A DNA stretch of 42,292 nucleotides from Austwickia sp. TVS 96-490-7B (GCF_019331795.1 NZ_JAHPZL010000025.1:1-42292); one strand, 5' to 3'. Shown: positions 7,346 to 16,598, numbered from the stretch's first letter. Numbers and translations: made by a program. The notes: a model not told the origin generated them from the letters alone.

Positions 7346-8068
7346 TCACCCTGACTGCTCCAGGCTGGAGACCTTGCGGTCAATGGCCCGCACCAGTGGT
7401 GCATAGTGCGCGTGGACAGCAGCGACATAGCCGTCACGGTCGCCTGTTTCTACGGCGTGCAGGATGGCGGCGTGGGCCTCCACCGTCTCGGAAAGATCCT
7501 CGGGCGGGCTGATCCCCAACAGCGGTACGGCGCGGGTGTGGATCTCCCAGAACGCACCCGCCAGTTCCGCGATGATCCGGTTGTCAATGTGGTGGAGCAG
7601 CGCCGTGTGGAAGGCGCAATCCTCCTGAAGGAACGACCGTCCGGCCGCGCTGTGGGCGCGCATGTCTGCGACGAGCCGGTGCAGATCAGGGTCCTTCCTG
7701 CCGCGGTGACAGGCGACGACATCGTCAGCGAGCGCCAGGTCCAGGGAAATCCGAGTGGTCACCACGTCCCGCAAACTCTGCAAGGTGTGAGCGGCGTCCA
7801 AGGTCAGTCGGAAGACCATCCCGTTGACCAGTGGGGCCAGGCTCATCGCTCCGACGTACGTGCCATGCCCGTGTCGGACCTCCACGATGTCCAGGGACGC
7901 GAGGGTGCGAATGGCCTCTCTGATGGATGACCGGGATACCCCGAGGATCGCGCCCAGCTCGGCCTCTGTGGGCACGGGATCACCCGGCCGTAGACCGGCC
8001 TCGATGATGTAGCGCTTGATCTCCTCGGTGGTCGACCACACACCCACGCGTCTGACCGGGGTCGTCAT
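7346..8068 (-). CDS. GntR/FadR-family (FCD) regulator, probable sialic acid locus regulator
   Basis: The 240-residue protein has an N-terminal winged helix (residues about 10-75, with PTEAELGAILGVSRSSIREA and the wing RHGHGTYVG). An all-helical FCD ligand domain follows, with DCAFHTALL (Asp-x3-His) and later His residues that usually bind a metal and a sugar-acid effector. ATG 8068 is chosen because GAGGAG lies just upstream; an in-frame start at 8119 lacks this. It is divergent from the importer genes and is probably autoregulated through the motif at 8258-8276. A NanR-like role, sensing Neu5Ac or a breakdown product, is inferred from context. Confidence 0.85.
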   Translation of the reverse strand: MTTPVRRVGVWSTTEEIKRYIIEAGLRPGDPVPTEAELGAILGVSRSSIREAIRTLASLDIVEVRHGHGTYVGAMSLAPLVNGMVFRLTLDAAHTLQSLRDVVTTRISLDLALADDVVACHRGRKDPDLHRLVADMRAHSAAGRSFLQEDCAFHTALLHHIDNRIIAELAGAFWEIHTRAVPLLGISPPEDLSETVEAHAAILHAVETGDRDGYVAAVHAHYAPLVRAIDRKVSSLEQSG

Positions 8069-8257
8069 CGGGCTCCTCACTTCCTGACCGGGCGCAGGGC
8101 AGCGCCGGTGCAGATCCATCTTGACGGGGGATGGGGGTGACGGCCGACAGGGGAGGTCGGCGGGTCGTTAGTCCCGATAGGCGGAGCCGACACAGGTGCT
8201 CGGATGGGTTGACCCCTCCCGGTGGGCGTCGTATCGTCACGGTATCACCGTCGGATG

Positions 8258-8276
8258 TCAGACGTCCGACGTCAGG
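8258..8276. promoter_or_regulatory. Operator-like motif, copy 2 (candidate NanR/GntR site)
   Basis: TCAGACGTCCGACGTCAGG lies in the divergent regulator/importer promoter region and matches the 4065-4083 motif at 17 of 19 positions. The overlapping CGGATGTC-A-GACGTCCG (8252-8268) is an imperfect palindrome. It is 56 bp upstream of the importer's binding-protein start. Confidence 0.6.
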
Positions 8277-8331
8277 CAATGTCGCCGGGCGGGGCCACTC
8301 ACCACACTCCCGCCGCAGAAAGGTGCCCACC

Positions 8332-9942
8332 GTGAATGTGCTCGCCCACCAGACCTCCAGGCGCGGATTCCTCCAATTGACCGGCGCGATGGGCCTCGCC
8401 GCGACCCTCGCCGCCACTGTCTCCGGCTGCGCCTCCCGCGACAACACCACCGGCACCAGCCAAGGTCCCGCCGGGCCCCTGGCCAAAGACGGCACCCTCA
8501 CTGCCGCGATTTCCTACGAACTCGGCACCAACGGCTACGACCCCATGAGCACCTCGGCAGCGCTGACCATCGCCGCCAACTGGCACACCATGGAAGGCCT
8601 CACTGAGATCGACCCCGCCACCCGCAAGACCTATCCCGCGCTCGCTCGTGAGTTGCCTACTGCGACTGGGACGAGTGTCGATATCGCGCTGCGTGACGGC
8701 GCTACATTCCACGACGGCAGTCCAGTCACTGCTGATGATGTGGTCTTCTCATTTGAGCGAGTCCAAGATCCCGCAAATAAGAGCTTGTACGCCCAGTTCA
8801 TTCCGTTTGTCGATAAAGTCGTCAAGAAGGATGATCGGACCGTCACTCTGACGCTGAAACATCCCACTGCAGTCCTCGCTGCGCGCCTGTCAGTGGTCAA
8901 GATTGTTCCGAAGGTTGCTGCTGCTGACAAAAAATCCTTCGATGCGATGCCGGTGGGATCTGGTCCTTACCGGATGACTGATAACGGTGCTTCTTCCAAA
9001 CAGATCGTGTTTGAACGATTCGACAAGTACACCGGCCCCCGACCGGCTCGCGCCAAAACCATGAAATGGCAGATTATCCCGGACGCTGCGACCCGCACCA
9101 ATGCGATCCAATCCAAGAGTGTCCAGGTCGTTGACTCGGTGCCCTACCTCTCTGTCGACCAGCTGAAAGCCAGTTCCAAGGTTGAATCAGTCCAGGGCTT
9201 CGGGCTCCTGTTTGCCATGTTCAACCACTCCTCAGGTAATCCGTTTGCCACGAAAGAAAACCGGCAGGGCTTCCTGACGGCTATCGACATGGACAAGGTC
9301 GTGAAGACCGCACTACTTGGCCAAGCCACCCCGGCTACCTCATTCCTCCAGGAAGGCCACCCCGACTATCAGAGAGCGAAGACGGTCTATACCTTTGACG
9401 CAGCCAAAGCTAAAGACATCTTCGCCAAAACTGGGCTGAAGAAGATCCGCATGCTGTGCACCGACCACGACTGGGTGAAGAAATGCACCCCGATCATCGC
9501 AGAATCCCTTAAATCTGCCGGTGTAGATGTTGACTTCGTCGAGAAGAAATCAGCCGATGTCTACAACACCATCGACGGCAAACCCGAGGCCTACGACGTG
9601 GTCCTCGCCCCCGGCGACCCTAGCGTCTTCGGCAACGACCCCGACCTATTGCTGCGCTGGTGGTACGCCGGCGACACCTGGACCGAGCAGCGGATGCACT
9701 GGAAGGGCCAGCCGTCGTACACGAAGGTCCAAGAACTCCTCCAGGAAGCACTCACCGCGACGGATACCGCCGCGCAAAAGAAGACCTGGGGCGAACTGTT
9801 TGACCTGCTCAGCGACGAACTGCCGCTGTATCCCCTGTTCCACCGCAAGAGTCCCACCGCATGGGACCCGACAACTCTGGTCGATTTCGCGCCCATCGCG
9901 TTGACCGGGTTGTCTTTCGTCAACGTCGGTTCCACCAAGTAA
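8332..9942 (+). CDS. siaE: Sialic acid ABC importer, substrate-binding lipoprotein (SBP family 5)
   Basis: The 536-residue protein is an extracytoplasmic solute-binding protein of the oligopeptide/SBP_5 family. It probably captures sialic acid and hands it to the membrane complex encoded by the next three genes. Its N-terminus combines a twin-arginine-like motif (SRRGFLQLTG) with a lipobox (TVSGC), so it is probably a Tat-exported lipoprotein. Family features include DGATFHDGSPVTADDVVFSF and the downstream GSGPYRM region. GTG 8332 has AGAAAGG upstream; the open frame reaches further left, but those residues precede the signal peptide. The order SBP, permease, permease-ATPase, ATPase followed by nanA and nanK matches SatABCD and SiaEFGI sialic acid transporters. 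Another sugar or peptide substrate is possible. Confidence 0.85.
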   Translation: MNVLAHQTSRRGFLQLTGAMGLAATLAATVSGCASRDNTTGTSQGPAGPLAKDGTLTAAISYELGTNGYDPMSTSAALTIAANWHTMEGLTEIDPATRKTYPALARELPTATGTSVDIALRDGATFHDGSPVTADDVVFSFERVQDPANKSLYAQFIPFVDKVVKKDDRTVTLTLKHPTAVLAARLSVVKIVPKVAAADKKSFDAMPVGSGPYRMTDNGASSKQIVFERFDKYTGPRPARAKTMKWQIIPDAATRTNAIQSKSVQVVDSVPYLSVDQLKASSKVESVQGFGLLFAMFNHSSGNPFATKENRQGFLTAIDMDKVVKTALLGQATPATSFLQEGHPDYQRAKTVYTFDAAKAKDIFAKTGLKKIRMLCTDHDWVKKCTPIIAESLKSAGVDVDFVEKKSADVYNTIDGKPEAYDVVLAPGDPSVFGNDPDLLLRWWYAGDTWTEQRMHWKGQPSYTKVQELLQEALTATDTAAQKKTWGELFDLLSDELPLYPLFHRKSPTAWDPTTLVDFAPIALTGLSFVNVGSTK

Positions 9943-9954
9943 GGCGGCTGGTCG

Positions 9955-10920
9955 GTGTCCTCTGTGCTTCGTCTGGTCGGACGCCGACTGGTCGCTCTTC
10001 CCGTGATGGTGCTGGGCGTCACCTTCTTGGTGTTCTTCGTGATGTCCTTCTCACCAGCCGACCCGGCTCGTCTCGCCCTGGGCGAATCGGCGTCGCCGGA
10101 TGCCCTCGCGGCGTACCGCACTGAGCATGGACTGGACCAGCCGCTGCTGGTGCGATATGGCCTGTTCCTCAGCGGCATGGTGCAAGGCGACCTCGGGACC
10201 ACGAGCGGCAACACGCCAGTCACCGATGTGATCGCCACCGCGTTCCCCATCACCTTGCAGTTGACTTTCCTTGGCCTACTCATCGCGGTGGTCCTTGCGA
10301 CCGTGTTCGGAGTGCTAGCAGCGCTCTACCGTGACCGGTGGCCTGATCAGGCGATTCGCGTCGTGTCGATTCTCGCCTTGGCGACTCCGTCGTTCTGGTT
10401 GGCGATCCTGCTGATCCAATGGTTGGGGCAGGTGCCGGGCGGATTTGGGATCTTCCCCGCGTTGATCCTGGCGTGGGTGCCGTTCGGGGCAGACCCGGCG
10501 ACGTATCTCACCAATGTGGCCCTCCCCGCGTTTGCGCTGGGAGTCCCGGTCGCGGGTTCGTTGACTCGCGTGGTGCGCACCGCGATGGTCGAAGAACTCG
10601 ACAAGGACTACGTCCGTACGGCGATCGGCTCCGGCATTCCCCGCTCCGAAGTGATCGCCCACAACGTGCTGCGCAACGCACTGATCACCCCGATCACCGT
10701 GTTAGGTCTGCGCGTGGGCTACCTGATGGGTGGCGCCGTCATCATCGAAATCATCTTTAACATTCAAGCGATGGGGCAGCTGATCCTCGACGGGGTGACC
10801 CGCAACGACGTCTTCCTCGTGCAAGGGGTGACGTTGACGGTGGCGTTGGCATTCATCGTCATCAATATCGTCGTTGATCTGCTATATGTGCTGGTCAACC
10901 CACGGATCAGGAGCATCTGA
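9955..10920 (+). CDS. siaF: Sialic acid ABC importer, permease subunit (DppB type)
   Basis: The 321-residue inner-membrane protein has the DppB-family layout. It has an N-terminal helix (VALPVMVLGVTFLVFFVMSF) followed by the DPARLALGESASPDALAAYR region, and about six membrane segments. The EAA-type coupling loop contains DYVRTAIGSGIPRSEVIAHNVLRNA. It forms half of the translocation pore with the permease half of the next gene. Start GTG 9955 lies 12 bp after the binding-protein stop, and the stop is one base before the next ATG, so this is a tight operon. Confidence 0.88.
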   Translation: MSSVLRLVGRRLVALPVMVLGVTFLVFFVMSFSPADPARLALGESASPDALAAYRTEHGLDQPLLVRYGLFLSGMVQGDLGTTSGNTPVTDVIATAFPITLQLTFLGLLIAVVLATVFGVLAALYRDRWPDQAIRVVSILALATPSFWLAILLIQWLGQVPGGFGIFPALILAWVPFGADPATYLTNVALPAFALGVPVAGSLTRVVRTAMVEELDKDYVRTAIGSGIPRSEVIAHNVLRNALITPITVLGLRVGYLMGGAVIIEIIFNIQAMGQLILDGVTRNDVFLVQGVTLTVALAFIVINIVVDLLYVLVNPRIRSI

Positions 10921-10921
10921 C

Positions 10922-12955
10922 ATGCGCCGCGCCCTGACCTCCCGCCTGGAGTCATCCGCCGGTGGCCGCCTCGCCGGTCTGCGTACGTTGCCGTTGTCCT
11001 CCCAGATCGCGGTGGGCTTCCTCTCGCTGATCGTGCTTGCCGCACTATGCGCGCCGCTCGTGGCAGGTGACCCCTTAGCGACCGGAACGCCAGTGCAATG
11101 GCCCGGCGCGGAGCACCTGTTTGGCACCGACGCCATCGGCCGAGACGTTTTTGCCCGAGTGGTCTGGGGCGCCAGATCGTCCCTGGCGATTGGGTTAGCC
11201 GCCACCGGCGCTGCCTTGGCCGCCGCCGCAGTGCTGGGATCGGTAGCAGCCACAGCTGGCAAAGCCACCTCAGAGATCCTGATGCGGGTCCTCGACATCG
11301 TGATGAGCTTTCCGGGGATCGCTTTGGCTGCCGTGTTCGTCGCCGTGTTCGGCAACGCCTTACCCGTGCTGATCTTGGCGATCGGATTCCTATACGTCCC
11401 ACAACTGTCCCGAGTGGTGCGGGCCAACGTGATCGCCCAGTTCGGTGAGGATTACGTCGCTGCCAATCGAGTGATGGGGGCGCGGATCCCATCGATCCTG
11501 CTGCGGCACGTAGCCCGCAACTGTGTGGCACCGATCATGGTGTTCGCGACAGTGCTGGTCGCAGACGCGATCGTGTTCGAAGCATCGCTGTCGTTCATCA
11601 ACGCTGGAGTCAAGCCGCCGCACCCCAGCTGGGGCAACATCCTCGCCGATGGCAAACAAGTCCTGCTGTCTGGTTTCTGGTGGCCGACGTTCTTCCCCGG
11701 ACTGATGATCTTGCTGACCGTGCTGTCATTGAACATCCTCGCGGAAGGACTGACCGACACCCTCGCCAGCCCAGCACGACGTCGCCGAGTCGCCGTACCC
11801 ACCGACGACACAGCCGCGACACCCTCTCCGACGGCAGCTGACGACCCAGCACCAGGCGGCGCCACCGTCCTCGGGGTCACCGACGAAGCTCACGCCCAGG
11901 CCCTGCTCGATCACAACCTAGAGCTGCTGCGCACCTCAGAACAGGCTCGCACCGACCGTCACCTCAGCAACCCCGACCCGGCGCCCCTGCTGTCCGTGCA
12001 AGACCTACGCATCACCTTCCCGCACGCCCACGGCGACGTGCCTCTCGTCGACGGAGTGTCTTTCGACGTCCGACCCGGCGAAACGATGGGACTGGTCGGC
12101 GAGTCAGGTTGCGGCAAATCCATCACCTCAATGGCCGTGATGGGCCTGCTCCCTGCCGACACCCAGATCACCGGGCGCATCATGTTCGACGGCCGCGACC
12201 TGCTCACCCTGACCCCCCACGAGCACAACGCTTTACGCGGCCACGACATCGCGATGATCTACCAGGACGCCCTGTCCGCACTCAACCCGTCAATGCTGAT
12301 CCGCAGCCAACTGGCCCAACTGACCCGACGCGGCGGCCGACGTAGCGCCGAAGAACTCCTTGAACTGGTCGGCTTGGACCCAGCCCGCACCCTGAAGTCA
12401 TACCCGCACGAACTCTCCGGCGGACAACGGCAGCGCGTGCTCATCGCCATGGCCTTGACGCGCAACCCCCGGCTGATCATCGCCGATGAACCCACCACCG
12501 CCCTCGACGTGACAGTGCAACAACAGGTAGTCGACTTGCTAGAACGGTTACGTCACGAGTTGGGTTTCGCCATGGTCTTTGTCAGCCACGACTTAGCTTT
12601 GGTCGCGCAACTCGCGCACCGGGTCACCGTGATGTACGCCGGCCAAGTCGTCGAACAAGGCGGCCTCAGAGACGTCCTGACCGACCCCCGACACGAATAC
12701 ACCCGCGGTCTCCTGGGTGCAGTCCTGTCCATCGAGTCAGGCGCAGACCGACTACATCACGTTCGCGGGACAGTGCCCAGCCCCGCAGATTTCGTCGCTG
12801 GCGACAGATTCGCACCCCGATCGTCGCATCCGACACTTGGGTTGGACGAAAAACCCCGACTGCGACCAGTGCCCGGGCTAGCAGGGGCCCCAGTGGATCA
12901 CCGATACGCCGCCACCGACGAACTGCTGGCGGCCACGGATGGAGCGGTGCGATGA
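10922..12955 (+). CDS. siaG: Sialic acid ABC importer, fused permease (DppC type) and ATPase
   Basis: The 677-residue product joins two normally separate subunits. Residues 1 to about 290 are a DppC-type permease, with a first helix near 28-47, GTDAIGRDVFARVVWGARSS, an EAA loop (DYVAANRVMGARIPSILLRHV) and helices to LNILAEGLTDTL. After an acidic, Thr/Pro-rich linker (about 290-345) comes a DppD-type ATPase with Walker A GESGCGKS, signature LSGGQRQRV and Walker B LIIADEPTTALDV. The same fusion is known in the H. ducreyi SatC and C. glutamicum SiaG sialic acid transporters, which supports the substrate assignment. ATG 10922 immediately follows the siaF stop. It overlaps the next gene by 4 bp. 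Confidence 0.9.
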   Translation: MRRALTSRLESSAGGRLAGLRTLPLSSQIAVGFLSLIVLAALCAPLVAGDPLATGTPVQWPGAEHLFGTDAIGRDVFARVVWGARSSLAIGLAATGAALAAAAVLGSVAATAGKATSEILMRVLDIVMSFPGIALAAVFVAVFGNALPVLILAIGFLYVPQLSRVVRANVIAQFGEDYVAANRVMGARIPSILLRHVARNCVAPIMVFATVLVADAIVFEASLSFINAGVKPPHPSWGNILADGKQVLLSGFWWPTFFPGLMILLTVLSLNILAEGLTDTLASPARRRRVAVPTDDTAATPSPTAADDPAPGGATVLGVTDEAHAQALLDHNLELLRTSEQARTDRHLSNPDPAPLLSVQDLRITFPHAHGDVPLVDGVSFDVRPGETMGLVGESGCGKSITSMAVMGLLPADTQITGRIMFDGRDLLTLTPHEHNALRGHDIAMIYQDALSALNPSMLIRSQLAQLTRRGGRRSAEELLELVGLDPARTLKSYPHELSGGQRQRVLIAMALTRNPRLIIADEPTTALDVTVQQQVVDLLERLRHELGFAMVFVSHDLALVAQLAHRVTVMYAGQVVEQGGLRDVLTDPRHEYTRGLLGAVLSIESGADRLHHVRGTVPSPADFVAGDRFAPRSSHPTLGLDEKPRLRPVPGLAGAPVDHRYAATDELLAATDGAVR

Positions 12956-13851
12956 ACACCACCACCAAAGACACCATCGGCGCGGGCATCCCCGACAACG
13001 CCACCACCCCCACCGTGCGCACCCCCGTGCTGGAACTGCGCGACGTACACATGGTCCACAAAGCTCGCACCGGCCGACTATTCCGCCCCGACCGCGTACA
13101 CGCACTCTGCGGAGTCGACATCGCCGCCTACCGCGGAGAAACTATCGGCATCGTCGGAGAGTCCGGTTGTGGGAAGTCCACCCTGGCCCGAATCATGGTC
13201 GGCCTGCAGACCCCCACCCAAGGGCACGTCCTTTTCCAAGGGGACCCGCTACGCCGCGACGCCGCGACCCGACGCCGCCTAGGCCGGGCCGTGTCAGTGG
13301 TTTTCCAAGACCCAGCGACCGCACTGAACCCCCGCATGACCGTCCGCGACCAACTCATCGACCCGTTACGGGTCCACGGGATCGGAGACACCACCTCCCG
13401 ACACACCCGCGTCAGTGAACTCCTCCACCTCGTCGGATTACCCCAGTCAGCGCTGGATGTGCTTCCACGCCACATCTCCGGCGGTCAACGACAACGGGTC
13501 GCCATCGCCCGCGCGCTTACGCTGGACCCTGACCTGATCGTCGCGGACGAGCCGACTTCCGCGTTGGATGTGTCGGTGCGCGCGCAAGTGCTGAATCTGC
13601 TCATCGACCTCAAGAAGCAGCTGGGGTTGGGTCTGGTGTTCATTTCCCACGACATGAACACCGTCCGCTATGTCTCGGATCGGATCGCAGTCATGTACCG
13701 CGGGCAGATCGTAGAGACCGGCCCCACCGACCAGGTGTTCGACGACCCTCAAGACGACTACACCCGCCTGTTGTTGTCGGCGACGCCTTCGCTGCTTGGT
13801 GACCCGACACCACCGTCCCCCGCCCGCACCCATTTCGTGGAGCTGTCATGA
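12952..13851 (+). CDS. siaI: Sialic acid ABC importer, second ATPase (DppF type)
   Basis: The 299-residue cytoplasmic ATPase has Walker A GESGCGKST, a Q-loop (VFQDPATALNPR), signature ISGGQRQRV, Walker B LIVADEPTSALDV and H-loop VFISHD. The C-terminal oligopeptide/dipeptide extension (DDPQDDYTRLLLSATPS) is present. It pairs with the ATPase half of the preceding fusion protein. Both ends overlap neighbours by 4 bp (ATGA), so it is translationally coupled to siaG and nanA. Confidence 0.9.
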   Translation: MNTTTKDTIGAGIPDNATTPTVRTPVLELRDVHMVHKARTGRLFRPDRVHALCGVDIAAYRGETIGIVGESGCGKSTLARIMVGLQTPTQGHVLFQGDPLRRDAATRRRLGRAVSVVFQDPATALNPRMTVRDQLIDPLRVHGIGDTTSRHTRVSELLHLVGLPQSALDVLPRHISGGQRQRVAIARALTLDPDLIVADEPTSALDVSVRAQVLNLLIDLKKQLGLGLVFISHDMNTVRYVSDRIAVMYRGQIVETGPTDQVFDDPQDDYTRLLLSATPSLLGDPTPPSPARTHFVELS

Positions 13852-14765
13852 GTCCCTCTTTCTCCGGCGTCATCCCACCCCTGGTGACGCCGCTCACCCG
13901 TGACGGCGATCTGGACGTCCCCTCACTGGAACGGCTGGTGGCCAGGCTGTTGGAGGCCGGGGTCCACGGAATTTTCGCGCTGGGATCCTCGGGTGAGGTC
14001 GCCTTCTTCGACGATGAGCTGCGGTCCCGGGTCCTTGAGGCAGTGCGTGGCGTCGTGGCGGGCGCCGTACCTGTCCTTGCTGGGTGTATCGACATGCAAA
14101 CCTCTCGAGTGTTGGCGCACGTCCGGGCTGCTGAGCGTCTCGGGGTCGACGGGGTGGTGGTGACCGCGCCGTTCTACGCGATCACCGGGCCGGAAGAGAT
14201 CGACACCCACTTCCGGACGATCGGCGCAGCGTCATCTGTGCCAGTGCTGGCCTACGACCTTCCAGTGTGTGTTCACACCAAACTCGCTCCCCAACTGCTG
14301 GTGGAGTTGGGGCGGGACGGGGTGATTGTCGGGGTGAAGGACTCATCCGGTGACGATGTGTCCTTCCGGCGGTTGGCGATGCAGAACGGCGACGCGGGAT
14401 CACCGTTGGCGCTGTTCACCGGACACGAAGTGGTCGTTGACGGGGCATATCTGTCTGGCGCGCACGGCTGCGTGCCTGGCCTGGGCAATGTCGACCCGGC
14501 CGGGTATGTCCGCTTGCACGAGGCAGCGGTGCGTGGCGATTGGGACAGTGTGCGTGCTGAACAGGATCGGCTAGCGCGCCTGATGGAGATAGCGTTCGTC
14601 CCCGTTGGCAAGGTGGGCCCGGCAGCGGGTGTTGGCGCTTTCAAGACGGCCCTGCAGCTGCTTGGGGTGTTTGACACCAACACGATGAGCGTGCCGATGA
14701 CCGCGTTAGAGGGCGCCAACGTCGACGCAGTGCGCGCGGTCCTTGAGCGGGTCGAATTGGTGTGA
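13848..14765 (+). CDS. nanA: N-acetylneuraminate lyase (DapA/NanA family)
   Basis: The 305-residue class I aldolase cleaves N-acetylneuraminate to N-acetylmannosamine and pyruvate. The family marks are GSSGE (46-50), catalytic Tyr136 (VLAYDLPV) and Schiff-base Lys164 (VGVKDSSGDD), followed by the GHEVVVDGAYLSGAHGCVPGLGN region. Sequence alone cannot separate NanA from other DHDPS-family aldolases with certainty. The importer upstream, nanK downstream and nanE plus sialidase nearby make NanA by far the best call. ATG 13848 overlaps the importer ATPase stop by 4 bp. Confidence 0.88.
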   Translation: MSPSFSGVIPPLVTPLTRDGDLDVPSLERLVARLLEAGVHGIFALGSSGEVAFFDDELRSRVLEAVRGVVAGAVPVLAGCIDMQTSRVLAHVRAAERLGVDGVVVTAPFYAITGPEEIDTHFRTIGAASSVPVLAYDLPVCVHTKLAPQLLVELGRDGVIVGVKDSSGDDVSFRRLAMQNGDAGSPLALFTGHEVVVDGAYLSGAHGCVPGLGNVDPAGYVRLHEAAVRGDWDSVRAEQDRLARLMEIAFVPVGKVGPAAGVGAFKTALQLLGVFDTNTMSVPMTALEGANVDAVRAVLERVELV

Positions 14766-14808
14766 CCGGACGACCGTGACCGGGTTTTCGCAGCGGCAGA
14801 GAGACGAC

Positions 14809-15846
14809 ATGGGACACCGTGATCGTCGTGTGTTGGCGGTTGATATTGGTGGCACCAAGATCGCGGCTGGGGTCGTCGATGGCTCCGGCGCCGTGCACGG
14901 TCGCCGTACCGTCCTCACCCCTGCAGGGGATGGTGCGGCGGCGGTGATGGCTGCTGCGATCGCCGTGGCGGGGCTGGTCGCCGACGAGCAAGGTGTGCGC
15001 GAGGAACTCTGTGCTGTCGGGGTGGGGGCAGCCGGGGTGATCGACCCCGCACGTGGTGTCGTCACCCACGCCACGGACGCACTTCCCGGGTGGGCTGGCA
15101 CCGAGCTGGTGGGGCCCTTTGCGCAGACTTTTGGGGTGCCCGCAGCCGTGCTCAACGACGTCCATGCCCACGCACTCGGGGAAGCCCGGTACGGCGCGGG
15201 CCGAGGCGCTGCATCGATGCTGCTGGTCGCGGTGGGGACCGGGATCGGCGGAGCCTACGTCGCTGGGGGATCGGTGGTCACTGGATCTCATCATGTCGCC
15301 GGTCATGTCGGTCACCTCAGTGTCCCGGGAGCTGAGGGGGTGCCATGCACCTGCGGTCGTCTGGGCCACGTGGAAGGGTTGGCCTCCGGGCCTGGGATCG
15401 CCGCAGCCTATCGTCGCGCCGGAGGGGCCGATCTGACCGCCGCGCAGGTAGTTGACCTGGCGCAGGGACCGCAGAATGCGGACACCCAGCGGGCGCAGGA
15501 GGTGTTGCACCGGTGTGGCATGGCCACCGGGCAAATGATCGGTGGCCTGCTCAACGTCCTCGACCCCGACGTGGTCGTGGTGACCGGTGGAGTCGCTGCA
15601 GCCGGTGACCTCTGGTGGGCTGCCCTCCGGGAAGGTGTCGCGGCAGACGCGATGGATGTGGTCGCCTCGACTCCGGTGTGTTCGGCCACGGGAGGTGTCG
15701 GCGCTGCGCTCAGTGGTGCGGCAGCCTGGGTCACAGACTGGTGTGACTACATCTCCCAAGCCCACCGCGACGACGGGCAGGGAGGCGGGCCATCGACTGC
15801 CCTAATGCTCGGGTCAAGGTGGTCGATGTCAGGGGTTCAAAGGTGA
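14809..15846 (+). CDS. nanK: ROK-family N-acetylmannosamine kinase NanK
   Basis: The 345-residue kinase would phosphorylate N-acetylmannosamine to the NanE substrate. ROK features are the phosphate-binding loop DIGGTKIAAG (12-21), GVGAAGVIDPARGVV, LNDVHAHALGEARYG with the catalytic Asp, and VGTGIGGAYV. The zinc region reads GHVGHLSV, then CTCGRLGHVE. The usual final Cys of CxCGxxGCxE is His here, so zinc ligation may be altered. ATG 14809 is preferred; the open frame extends upstream into the nanA end without family similarity. The last 116 bp overlap, tail to tail, the end of the EspG-like gene; the ROK fold seems complete before that, so the tail is probably not essential. Confidence 0.87.
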   Translation: MGHRDRRVLAVDIGGTKIAAGVVDGSGAVHGRRTVLTPAGDGAAAVMAAAIAVAGLVADEQGVREELCAVGVGAAGVIDPARGVVTHATDALPGWAGTELVGPFAQTFGVPAAVLNDVHAHALGEARYGAGRGAASMLLVAVGTGIGGAYVAGGSVVTGSHHVAGHVGHLSVPGAEGVPCTCGRLGHVEGLASGPGIAAAYRRAGGADLTAAQVVDLAQGPQNADTQRAQEVLHRCGMATGQMIGGLLNVLDPDVVVVTGGVAAAGDLWWAALREGVAADAMDVVASTPVCSATGGVGAALSGAAAWVTDWCDYISQAHRDDGQGGGPSTALMLGSRWSMSGVQR

Positions 15847-16534
15847 CAGTTGATTCGTCGCCGTAACGGATCATCCCGCCCTGGGCAGAAATGATCAGGT
15901 CGATCTGCATCTCACTCAAGCTCTCCGGGGTGCCCTCGACCCAGGAAGCACAGGCAAAGCCTCCTGTTGTCGGGTCAGGCACCATCGAGGACAGCAGGGC
16001 AAACACGGACAGTGAGACGCCGGAGCCCACTGCGGTGCGCGACAGCGAGCGCGTTGACGCGCCCTGGGCGGACTCATCGGCGATCCGGTGCAGAGCCGAC
16101 GTCGGGATGGTGGTGCGGGGGAGGGCCATGGCAGCGGGGAGCGGCAGCTGGCCGACCACCGCCGACGCCACATGCGACCACTCGACTAGTTCTAGACGAG
16201 GACCCTGCGGGGTTTCCACCACCACGATGGCTTCGTCATCAGCGATGATGCCCGCTGACACCACCCGAGTTGACTCTTCGTCAGTGTTGTCCCAGAACAG
16301 GTACGCCGCTACGACCGACTCCGGGGACTCCATCACCCGAAGCAGCCCCTCTAAGGCGCGAGCTTGCCCGGGGGTCCACCGGCCACGACGGATCTCGTCG
16401 TCAACGACGAATTCTGGTCCCCCGGCCGGATCGTAACCTGCGTCACCGCGTGGCCCGAGATTCAGTGGAACGGGTAACCGCACCCCGTAATCCCATAAGA
16501 ACCGTTCGAACCTTTCTTTGTCGATGCTTTCCAT
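15731..16534 (-). CDS. EspG-like ESX (type VII) secretion-associated protein
   Basis: The 267-residue cytoplasmic protein has no signal or membrane segment. It resembles EspG proteins, which chaperone ESX substrates: a short N-terminal strand/helix region, a central stretch of beta-strands (VVSAGIIADDEAIVVVETPQ, then RLELVEWSHVASAVVGQLP) and a C-terminal sheet. The similarity is structural in pattern and supported by two WXG100 genes immediately upstream on the same strand. A perfect 18-bp hairpin separates it from them. Its 3' end overlaps nanK. The alternative is an unrelated ESX-linked protein of unknown function. Confidence 0.5.
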   Translation of the reverse strand: MESIDKERFERFLWDYGVRLPVPLNLGPRGDAGYDPAGGPEFVVDDEIRRGRWTPGQARALEGLLRVMESPESVVAAYLFWDNTDEESTRVVSAGIIADDEAIVVVETPQGPRLELVEWSHVASAVVGQLPLPAAMALPRTTIPTSALHRIADESAQGASTRSLSRTAVGSGVSLSVFALLSSMVPDPTTGGFACASWVEGTPESLSEMQIDLIISAQGGMIRYGDESTVTFEPLTSTTLTRALGQSMARLPARRRGGLGRCSHTSL

Positions 16535-16598
16535 CGCCGTCGTACACCCCGATCCGTCGTCGACATCGTCTGCCCGTCATAGTGTCGGACACCATGAC

